Part shown: in pieces, positions 13,001 through 25,000 of the stretch | Numbering within the stretch: the first letter of the stretch is position 1 | Layout of the letters: every line of letters begins with the position of its first letter | Source: Apostichopus parvimensis | Lineage: Eukaryota > Echinodermata > Holothuroidea > Aspidochirotida > Stichopodidae | NCBI GenBank assembly: GCA_000934455.1 | Contig: KN886173.1 | Coordinates: 45,497-77,743 of the forward strand | DNA length: 32,247 bases | Direction of reading: 5' to 3' | Notes under the pieces: generated by a model | Told to the model about the DNA's origin: nothing | Database searches by the model: none | Seen by the model: the letters and a program-made list of their open reading frames with translations, nothing else | Translations under genes and position numbers: made by a program

Positions 13001-16000
13001 TACACTTTCCCCTTACACTAACCTTCCTTACACCTCCCCTCTCTCATAGCTCCCCTCCCTCAAAACTCCCTTACCCTGTACCCCTCACGCTCTAAACCGA
13101 CGCGGTATTTTAGTCATCATTTTGGTATACACAATGAATGTTCAGCACGACAAAGATCTTTTCATGACTGCAGTGTGATGTCACTTTTAAATGTCAAGAA
13201 AGTGAAAGATCGATTACTTATTTGTTATCCAATTCGGTTCAGTCTCGACGAATAAATATACCGACTAAGCTGCATCGACTGTTTCTCTAGATTTCCGTGA
13301 TTAATGTACACACATAATGTAGTTTGCTCTACGGATTGCAATTCATCCATGTCTGAAGGCTAATTAAATCTATCTAAAATAACATTCATTGAAACTGAAG
13401 TTAAAGGCCACAAAAACCTCTTCAACGCCGAAAAGAACAATTGTTACATCATTTGAAATGTTAAAAACATCTATATATAATGGATTAAACATTGTAATGA
13501 GCTACAAAAGTCTCCGATCCATAGGAATGGAGGAATGCTTAGTTTTGAGTAATAGCATACGTGAAGAACACAAGGATTGTCTCTCGTCTGTCTGTTTGTA
13601 CACGAACACTGATATGGAAATATAAATTACATTTGAAGGAGCAGAATCACTTTAACCTATAAGTGAATTCAACTGCCAACATGTCGCAAAATCATGAGAA
13701 TTATATGAACATTTCTCGAGTAAAACCTCTGAGAACGCCAGCAATAATTAACCGATCATGACTTATCCTGAATCTACATTGAACCAATTTATATCGTGTT
13801 GTCAATTCTCTCTTTCTCAGATTTCAAGTAAATTTGACGCAAACTGGGACGAGATGGAGCAAATGTTTTGTCAACAGAATCTGGCACAGAGCAAACGGAA
13901 GCAGGGTAAGAAGGACGAATCCAAAAAGAAGAGGGACTCGCAAGAGGTAAACAACACTTCCATAAACAAAAATGTAGATTTACTTATGACGTCATAGAGG
14001 GTGAAACTGTAAACCAATCAAATCAGAAGTTAAATTGCTCACGCTTGACCAATGTGCGTTGGTCAAATTGTTGTCTGTTTTGCATCAAATTGTTTATACG
14101 TTAGATATTCGCTTTGAAGGTTCAATCGTAATAATTTTCTCGATGAGGTTCAAACCATAGATTTGATGTTCAAAACGTTCTTTGACTGGCCATGAAAAGA
14201 GGTGAGATAATTCAAGTGTATGTGACCATTTTTGGCTTTTTAGCATATTTATGCTAATACAGATGACCTGTAAAGACTGCGTAGAGTATGTGGATAACAG
14301 TGTTTCGTTTACTAAACGCGGGAATGAAATGCCTATACGATTAGCACATGCGTAAATACACGTATCAACTTGTGTGTTGCTTCAGTCAATAAAATTATCA
14401 AATTAAAGTTTGTAATTTGTCCTTCAAATGTTAATCAATATACAAAATCGTTTTCCAATTTTAATATTATTTTAGCATTGAACTCATATTTCACCAGCAT
14501 AATATTATCAAAAACTGTTCTATATTATGGTCGTCCCACTAAAAATCATGGTGAAATACGGAATTCATGTTACCTTAGGTGATACTATGTCCTTTCTTAA
14601 ACAAGGGAATATGATTTGAATAACATTTCCCTATTCTAGTAAGCTAAATAAACTCATTTGCTAACTTAAGAATAAAATGGAAATATTCGATATCACTAAT
14701 ACGTTTCCAATCCAACAATCTAACCTGATTGGTAAGTTCTAGCTGTAGACCGGAACATTTGAACATATTTATTGGATTTAACATGCCAAATAGATGAGGC
14801 AGCCTGTTGGTTTCAAACCTGGAAATAGGCAACACTTTTCTAATGTGTGTCACATAAAAATCGACATGCTATAATTCTTTCGACTGAGGAAAGGTTGAAG
14901 TAATTAATGCAAAGAAAACTCAGTATAGGAATGATGCACTTAAACCAAGCTTTAATTTCAGAGATAAATTAGGCCAAACACGCATACTCAAAGTGTATTG
15001 ACTTAGGCCATGATGCACGTGACCATATCTTTTTGGCACGTGGTCTGACACCATTGTTACTAAACAGCTGACTGGTCTCACATCTATCGATTGACTGGCC
15101 ATTTTACAGAGGACCATACTTTCATGCATTCTATGAGGAGACCTCTCCTCTCATCCTCCATACCACTCTGAGGAGACCTATTATCTCATCCTCCATACCA
15201 CTATTAGGAGACCTATTATCTCATCCTCCATACCACTATGAGGAGACCTATTATCTCATCCTCCATACCACTATGAGGAGACCTATTATCTCATCCTCCA
15301 TACCGCCGTGCATTCTACGAGGAGACCTATTATATTATCCTCCATACCACTATGAGGAGACCTATTCGCTCATCCTCCATACCGCCGTGCATACTCTGAG
15401 GAGACCTATTATCCCATCCTCCATACCACTATGAGGAGACCTATTATCTCATCCTCCATACCACTATGAGGAGACCTATTATCCCATCCTCCATACCACT
15501 ATTAGGAGACCTATTATCCCATCCTCCATACCACTATGAGGAGACCTATTCGCTCATCCTCCATACCGCCGTGCATACTCTGAGGAGAGCTATCCTCTCA
15601 TCCTCCATACCACTCTGAGCAGACCTATTATCTCATCCTCCATACCGCCGTGCATACTCTGAGCAGACCTATTCGCTCATCCTCCATACCGCCGTGCATA
15701 CTCTGAGGAGGCCTATACACATGATTGAGAATGTTTCTACTTGCTGAGTCATACTAGACACACCCGCCTGCAATCTTTCTATCTTCATCTTTACATATAT
15801 AGTTACCGTTCATATTCGGGTTTGCGTGTATAGAGAAATTGACATTATTAAAGCAATGACAGACATGTGTCGAATTCCTAGTAAATGCATTGACACGGAA
15901 GACACGACATGGGTGTGGCGTTGTGAAGTATTAAACAATGTATCATCATATCAAATTAAAATATAAAACTCTTGAAGAGCTGACTTTTAATACTTGTTTT

Positions 16001-19000
16001 GAGTATACCAACATACTGAATGACGTTATTGTTAGTAATGAACTAGAGCAAGCAATTCGGACGATAAAAGCATTTAATGCGGTACCTTTTTGGATATTTT
16101 CTATGGAGATATGAGCTGGACTTGCAAACAGACGATACAAAATAAATAGGCTTACAATCGTTTTAATTCCATAATGTACGGGTATTTGGAACGCTATGCT
16201 TGACCGTGTACCATGCCAGTGTAAGATAGTTTGTCTGTCTCAGCCTATACAAAGACGACAACACCATTATATATTGTATATATATATATTCACCAAGTCA
16301 CGCTATACATATACACGCTAGTCATTTTAATTGCCATTGTGATGATAGTCTACACAATTTACGTTATCGTGCTATTACGCATGATTGATCCTTAATAATA
16401 ATTGGCTGTATTGCGGTTTTCCTTCTCCAAGGTTATTGTAGGTTTCTTGTTTTCGACGACTTATACAAGGGTTAGTATAAAGGACGACTTTAGGTAGAAT
16501 TATTTAACTGATATTTTTGTTATATAAAAAAAAAAAACGAAAAAAACAAAGGGGAACCTTTGAGTAACAGTAATGTTTCTATAGCTGTTCAAGTTTTCAA
16601 GATAGTCACCTTTAAAGTATGCTTAACCTCTGAAATATTCCGTTAAAGCTACATAATGTTAATCCATTGTTTAATCAATTCTAATAACTCAAACCAAAAC
16701 CATATTCTTTAAACTTCATACAAACAGCAGAGCATCCTTGACTGACATTTAATTCCATTTGTCCTTAATAAATATGTAACATTTTATAAAACACACGATT
16801 GTCTCCTAGATAAATATGTAACATATTATAAATCATACCATTTGAGGACATTAAAGTCTTTTCCTTTCCCCGTTGAGTTTTGTGTTGCGTCTGAGGAACT
16901 GACCTAATGTTCTTTGTATTGGACTATTGTGCCATGAGCCAGTGTCTTTATAAAACTCTAACCTCAACCAATAGAGGGCGTTGCTCCGTTTCGTCAAGGA
17001 ATCGACCCAATAGCACGATAGCTGAGTATTGTTCAAGATAATGAACACCAAACACTGTTCTTTTGCTCCGGTGGTTTCAATGGATAAACTTATCATCTAC
17101 AATGTCGATGGAAAGGGGGACTGGGGTTGAGATTGGATCAAGTTTGGTTTTCGTAAACAGACTCTATCCTTTTTGACTTCTTAAAAGATATCATGTACAT
17201 TATCTAGGAGGTGCTGTCTGCTCAATCAGGACGTAATAAATCGATCTATCGGTTCTCCCAGCCCTCTATATGTTTAACTAAAAACCAACAATAAAAATCA
17301 TTGCAACGTGTTATATCAAAAGAAGTACATCGGTTGATCATCGATAAAATAATATATAGATGTATAGATGTTTTTTTTTAAAGAAGAATACAATTCTCCT
17401 CGTAAATAGATACTTCAGGGTGCGTATCATGCATATATTATCAGGAATCGGCCATTAAGGGCTCCTTGTATAAATTGTATTCCATTTATAGCATGATACA
17501 TTTCAAGCTCTCAAATTAAAATACATTAATTGATTTTGTTTCAAGGTATTCGAGTTTAAATATACACAATTTCAATCCTTCCATTATTTTTGTTTTTCTC
17601 CGCAGTTGAATCTTCTGGATAGCCGGAGAAGCCTCAACGTTTCTATTTTGTTGAATCAGTTTAAAGGTGGAAATGTAGTTACACTTATCCAGGATATGAA
17701 GAGCCATGATATTGGTCTGGAAAATCTCAAAAGTCTGTTAAAGGCTTTACCAACAACAGATGAGGTAACTTAATATAATTTAACGGTTTTATAATGTTTT
17801 AATGTTTCTTCTTTGGAACTAACCTCTTCGTCTTCGCAAACTAAGTTTGGTAATTTTACCACTCGATTAGCCTGTGATATCATACTTAAAAAAGAAAGCA
17901 AATACGCAATAAACCCTTTCCAAAGAAGCACTGAACAAAAAATAGGGTATTTCATTTCATTAAAAATAAAATGGTATAGCAATAAGGCTGATTGCAGTTT
18001 TCAATAGACATTGTATATTCATATGTATGCTAGCACATGCATAAGTAATACGGGCATTCAAGGTATTATAATGAATCATCACGCCATATAGCCAACATAC
18101 CAGCGACTTTTATCACTTGTCATACATTACTTGGTTTGGAAAGTAAATCCAGTTACTGTTATTTTGTAATAAACTTAAACTGTGTTTTGATAAAATTAGA
18201 CAATTTCTCTATTCTCTAACCACTCTTCAGTGTACTACTGCTGTTTCGAGTGTCCATACAATAGTTACATGTATGGTAGCACAACTATTGTATTTTTGCT
18301 TGTGCGCCAGTTAGCAGTAAAACAAAAAAGACCCTGCGAACTAACTATCTTTAAAGGCCATCAGTACTGGCCCCAAGCATCCTTTAAGTCCTCAGTTTGA
18401 ACAACGAAAGCATTCTTTGACATTGGAATGGCTTAAGCCAATGAGGCAAATGTTTTGAGAATGTCATATAACACCTTTGAGTTTTGAACATGTAGAACCA
18501 TTACTCGTCTTTCCAGTATTGGTGAGGGGTGTATGAGGTGACGGTGTGCAAATGAGGTGGTGTGCAATGGGGTGGAGGTGCAAGGGAGTAGTGTGCAATC
18601 GGGTAGGGGTGCAATGGGGTAGTGTGCAATGGGGTAGGGGTGTAATGAGAATTGTGTGCAATGGGTTAGGGATGCAAAGGGGTAGGGTACAATCGGATGG
18701 GCTGCATGGGTGGTGTGCAATGGGTTAGGGGTGCATGGGGTGGGTTGCAATAGGGTGGTCTGCAATGGTGCAGGGGTGCAAGGGTGAATGTCAATGTCAA
18801 TTCCAATTACAATGACAATTCCAATGTCTACATTTATGTATAGGAGAGGAAGTGGTTAGACAATCTGTTTCAGAAGGGCAAACAATTAGTTGCACCCACA
18901 CAGTCAAATGTAACTATGGATTGGTAGTTAGCACTTTATATAGAGCCGTGGTCGATAACACGTAATTTTTCAACTCTTTAGGTTTGTTCTGGTCAAAGGT

Positions 19001-22000
19001 TCAACTTAATTCGTGTATATGAACACGATATTGTTCGCAAAGATGAACATATAAAGAAACAGAAACACGGTGTTGCTGCATCAGGATAATAAAGTATATA
19101 TCTATGAAGAAAGCCGGAGAGCTTCTAAATACGATATCCACTGCTCCACATGTGGGCTTCAAAAGCCTATTAATGCGTAAAATGAAATATGTATATATTT
19201 GGGGAGTTTTTATAGAGGGCCTACTGGTGAAAGGATATTTTAATAGATGGACATTGTTTGTCCATCCTTACAATCTTATATGCGACACCGGCATTATGAT
19301 TCCTGACCAGGACACAGGGGGACGTGACCACCCCCCCCCCAAGTGCAGAATACTGTCCCCACCATCTGAGCCAACATTATGTGTGCAAAATGTCAACAAT
19401 TTACAGGACATGAGTATTATGCTCCTCCTTAAATTGTTGTTTTCCACCTACCTCATACTTCCTGGCTAGGGGCCTGGTGCATTGGATACCGATTTGCAAT
19501 GTGGCACGTCATATCAACTTCGTGCCCATCCTTGCATTATACAGACCCTGGATTTCGCACATTGTCATTCGAGGCAAATATAAACTGTGAATAAAGGGAT
19601 TCTAAGAGCAACACGACTTTCTACATGTACTGTATGAGGTACTGTGTAACGACAATATGATGTACAATTGTGCACCGAAATACTATTATAGATTTATAAT
19701 TGTCACGATATTATTACATTTATTTTCCTTTTGTTTTATCATGTACTTCATGAATAGGTCGACACGTTAAAGTCATTTGATGGTGACAAGGACAAGCTTG
19801 GTCAAGCGGAGAGATTTTATCTTCAACTTATTCAAATACCAGAGTAAGTTCAAGCCTCATCCTTGAGGGGTGATATCCAACAGATATCCATCCTCCTGAC
19901 ATTTTCTAAAATAATTTGGAGCTAGTATCCTTTAATAAAACTAACACTTTACTTACTATTTATAACAGTTGGTTCATTTCGAATGGATAGCTCCCCATGC
20001 ATCCGGACATCAAACCATAGGGGGTATTTAGAGGGAAGAAATTTATTAACTTCGTTTTTGCGTCTCCTCTGTTATTTTTTTGTTCGGTCATTTTGGGGGT
20101 CGTTGTGTTATCTTGGTATAAAATATGGTATGCTTGGAGAAGCATTAGTTATTAAAATCAATAATGTTGTTTTAACATTTTCTACTTCATTCGCGAAGAA
20201 GCTGACAAGGTAATCTCCAATATTTCAGGACGATTTGTCCTGCTGAAGATTCTCTTCAAATTATTTTAAAGGAACATTATGTTTCACCAGATGTAATTTA
20301 AGATTGAATCGCACAACATTCATAATTCACAGTGTTTCTTGAATGGAAAACAAAAGTGACATTTTATAAATGCTGTTCGATATTAAAATCCCTTGGTAAT
20401 ATACTTCATTAATTCGGCTGCATGGTAAAGTTTCAATTCCCAATAAAAGTGAAAATATGGAATGTTATTACTACTAGTTATATCGAATAATTCCGAAATT
20501 AATGCAGTCAATATTTATCCGAAACAAGTTAACAAACAAACACAAAGCAACCGAGAATGGAACGTTTCTTCTCTTTTAATTATATGTAGTTTTATCATAA
20601 AATTCAACCACATGCGGATACGTCAATCTATACTTAGATTTGAATTATGTTTATTATTATGTTGATAACATGCTTAGTGTATACAACATCTTGGCATGTC
20701 AAATTCCTAAACTTGCAAAGAATAACCCATATTCCACTTGCCATCAGTTCAGTTAAATAACTAATGCAAAGTATGGTATGCTTCAAGAACCTTAAAATAA
20801 ATAAAAGATGCTTTTTCAACTAATTGTATTATCACAACTACTTTCCGATTCTAGTATGCAAATTAGGATATATGCTGAGATACATATGTCAATGAAGTAT
20901 TTTATACAAGTCTAATTACCTATAGTTATATAGTTTGTGCTTATGTATTTGCTTTTGCCGGAGACGTTGCCAGCTCAACCAGCTAATTGATTCGCACAGA
21001 TATTAATATCTAGGCCCTCGCCTCAATTGAAATATAATACTAATTAATTCACACAGATATTAATATCTGGCACTCGCCTCAATTGAAATATAATACTAAT
21101 TAATTAGCCCATATATTAATATCAAGGCCCTCGCCTCAATTGAAATATAATACTTATTAATTCGCACAGATATTAATATCTAGGCCCTCGCCTCAATTGA
21201 AATACAATACTTATTAATTCTCACATGTATTTATATCTAAGCCTCACCTCAATTCAAATATAATCTAACTAATTCGCACAGATATTAGTATCTAAGCCTT
21301 CGTCTCAATTAAAATATAATCTAATGAATACGCATTTATATTATTAGTATCCAGACCTTCACTTCAATTCAAATATAATCTAACTTATTCGCACAGATAT
21401 TAGTATCTAAGCCCTCGCCTCAATTTAAATATAATCTAATAAATTCGCGTTAATATTAGTAACCAGGCCCTCACCTCAATTTAAATATAATCCAAATTTA
21501 CTTCACGACGAGTGAAACGACTTAGATCAATTTTATGTGAACATACCGGTATTTGAAACCGAAGATATTTGAAAATAATATTTACTTAATTAAATTCTTA
21601 CTAAATATAACTCTCTGATTATGGCCAATTTCTCCTTCCGAAAACTAATATAATAATACAACCTTGCTAAGTTAGCCATCAAGGTACTATGTTGACTGTT
21701 TTTTTTTATGAATACAGTTTAATTTTCAGGAATTATATTTTGCATTGACAGCTACAAACTCAGAGTGGAGAGCATGTGTCTGAAACAAGAGTTTTCTGAC
21801 TCGATGGAATACGTTGTCCCTAACCTGGAATGCCTTATCCAAGCAGCCTCTGGTAGGTATATGCCATAAACACTTTATTCTTTTAAGTACAAACATTTCA
21901 TTGAGTTTAGGCATTTGTACCTTTTGACTTTCTTCCTGCACCCGTGAACTTTACCAAACAAAACCTAATGTGCACCTGATTACGCATACACAGTAGACTT

Positions 22001-25000
22001 GTTTACTCATATCAGGTAATTGATTTAAACGAACACGACAAGACAAAAGGAAATTATCCTTAACTATTGAAGTAATCATTTCCACAATTCCTGTCTGTTT
22101 TTATGTAAGGAAGGAAACATCCCCATGTCAACAATGACTTAGTTCCAACGGTAACCAACAGCTTGGAGCGGACATAACTGTTTACTTGGAATGTTTTGAT
22201 CATCTCATGTATACGCTGTATGCTAGAATTGTATATAGGACATGTCTGTTGTATTGCTGTTATATACCGATTACTGTTCGTTTTAGTATCACTATAAGGT
22301 TGTAGTGTTAATGCGGCTGTTATGTTACATACATTTACTATATCTTTTTTATTGTTGCGTAACTTTTAATAATATTGTACTGTTGTAGTACTTAAATGCA
22401 GCGATCTGCGACTCAGTAAAGATACTGTATATACTAAAAGCAGATATATCTACTCTACACAAAGCATGCATTATGCAATGGTTACTTTATGTTTCTAAAA
22501 ATCATACATTGGCCTCACTACCGTAAGAGGGATATAATTCCAAGAGTTTGATTATTCCATGGCCTCTCATTATTCTCAAGTGTCTTGCTAGAAGTCACGA
22601 ATTCCTGTCGAGACTGAGTACTTGTATGGAATGAGTGAATATATTGAAAGGAAGAAACATTATGAGAAATCACCCAATAACGGGAAGGCAAAGCAATTGG
22701 AGTTTAACAAGATATTTCCACAGGATAAATTATGTAATTACTCTATTTTCGTGAAAGCTAGAGTCATACCACCATCAACCGCATTGATAATAAATAAACG
22801 CATTTACATATTAAGATGTACAGACACATGTCTAATTCTAATAATTCTAATAATATCTTTATGTGTAATTGCATTTATTTATTATTAAAATATGTATATA
22901 TGTCACAACTCAAATTACTGTTTATCTTTTTTCACAGAAATCTTAAAATCATCCTCTCTGAAAGAAATCCTTTACCTTGTTCTACTCGCGGGAAATTTTC
23001 TGAATGCAGTAAGTACAACATTCCTAGATCACTTCAGTTGTATTTTAAGCCTCCTCTTAGAAGTCAAAGGTCAAGAATGAATGTGGTATAATATAATCAT
23101 GACCATCATTTTGTGCGGAGGTGGTAAAGTGGACTCCGTCGTGCATGCTGAAAGAGGGAATAATCTTAAAAACATCCAGTACACTTTTAATTGGCATGTA
23201 GCGATTAAGATAAGGTTCTTCGAAGACTTTATAACTCCAAACAGTATATACGTCTGCTCAACATGTAGATGCAGGTTAAATTACACTAGTCCACATTTTA
23301 TTTGTAGAATGTTGTTCAAATATTTTGTAATTAATTCAGAGAAACCGAGAAAAGAAGAGCAAATCCTCCCCGTTAGTGTCCGATATAAGGACGTATAGAC
23401 AAATATGATACATATTTAATAACTATTTTTGCATTTGTACATTTTCCAGGGTGGATACGCAGGGAACGCGATTGGTTTCAAGTTAAACTCCCTTTTAAAG
23501 CTGGCAGAAACCAGGGCAAATAAACCACGAATGACTTTGCTTCATTATGTGGTGACGGTAAGAATGTCTATTTGTTTACTGTTTACATTTAAAGTCAACA
23601 GTATTGACCCCTTATATGCTAGAAAGTCACATAATGGTCACCCATGTTGGCCCATAATATGCTAGAAAGTCAGATATTGATCACCAAAGTTGACCTCTAA
23701 TATGCTAGAAAGTCAGATATTGATCACTCATGTTGATTTGTAATATGCTAGAAAGTCAGATATTGATCACCCATGTTGGCCCTTAATATGCTACAAAGTC
23801 AGATATTGATCACCCATGTTGACCCATGATATGCTAGAAAGTCAGATATTGATCACCCAAATTGGCCCATAATATGCTAGAAAGTCAGATATTGATCACC
23901 CATGTTGGCCCGTAATATGCTAGATTAATTTCAGTTAATCGATTAGCATGTATAAGGTGTAATGTAACGACTCTATAGGATATGTACAGTTTAGATACAC
24001 CTAAACCACACGTCACACATGTACACAAGTGTGGAACTGCTCTTGAGACGTGAGAGATTTTGTTGGAAACCAGTTCAGACATTAGTTTAAGTACAACCGT
24101 CAATTCAAAACACTGTTCAATACTTAGATTAAAGATAATGATCAAATGGTTTCAAACGCCGTGTATTGTACGTTTTCTTTGGCTGGAGGGAAGTCTTTCC
24201 AAACTTAATCGTCAGTTTGTTCATTATTTGCAGTCAACTAAGCAACATATGTAGAGTGCGGCATGAACTGAACATTGAAATGAAGCTGCAGAAAGAAAGA
24301 AATAATAAAGAAAAAATTTCATATGCATTATGTAACTAACGTAATAGTAAATGAAAAAATGACAAAACTCTTGGAAAACTTACGAAAGTACCGAATAGCG
24401 AAACACAATACTTCTGTTGCTTCATTTGTTTTTGGCAAGAAAGTATAGTGAAAGTATATTAATTAAAATGTTTATAACCAGAATATGATCTAATGTGAAT
24501 ACACTACTTAGGGTAAGAAACAGCAAATGCAATTTACTTGAATTAAAGTTCTCTCGTGGCAATGGCACCCATAGGACCCATCATGTGAGGTAAACAACCG
24601 GTATACTTCTAGTAAGCTGACTAATGACACCGACATGAATGCAATATTGTTGAATATTTCAATAATAATGACGGCAGGCCGTATTCTAGGTAGGTTTATA
24701 TGGTCATGCACATCGAACTAGACGATTCTGTGGTATTTGTGTCAGATCTAGGGATTAATGCGAGTGAAAACTGTGTGTCCGGAGGGGGCCGAGAGAAGGG
24801 CTGCAATATTTTTGGAGCATCGATAATTTTCTGCAACCTGTGTTTATCTATCTACTGTTTTTGCAAGGCACGTCATTGCTGCCGAATCAAATAGCGCATC
24901 CTCTAAGTCTCGTCCTTTCATTGGTACGATAAATGTATATATAGATCAGATATCTGTTTTATATCGACATTCTAATTCATTATCTAGATGGCGAAAGAGA

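Larger units (their letters stand above)
8538..13820 (+). other. Formin intron between exons b and c, containing an assembly gap
   Basis: GTAAGT..TTCTCAG, about 5.3 kb including 405 unknown bases at 10954-11358. It contains a 16-base palindrome at 9370-9385, a run of 11 G at 10453-10463, G-rich patches at about 9955-9995, 10760-10815 and 12660-12705, and a pyrimidine-rich tract at 12900-13095. No gene is recognised. The two flanking exons join in frame with no missing FH2 residues, so the gap need not hide an exon. Confidence 0.8.

Noticed and set aside
12804-13095. Two overlapping Pro/Leu/Ser-rich + strand frames
   Set aside because: Low-complexity pyrimidine tract; no formin similarity, and adjacent FH2 exons join without them.
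15136-15716. CRISPR-like array of regular repeats
   Set aside because: Units are contiguous with no unique spacers, and the DNA is clearly animal; it is a minisatellite.
18433-18765. Pro/His/Thr-rich minus-strand and Trp/Gly-rich + strand frames
   Set aside because: Products of the G/T-rich minisatellite read in different frames.
24700-24894. Cys-rich 64-codon + strand frame with a hydrophobic end
   Set aside because: It is intronic, starts at an arbitrary ATG, and has no similarity I recognise or coding context.
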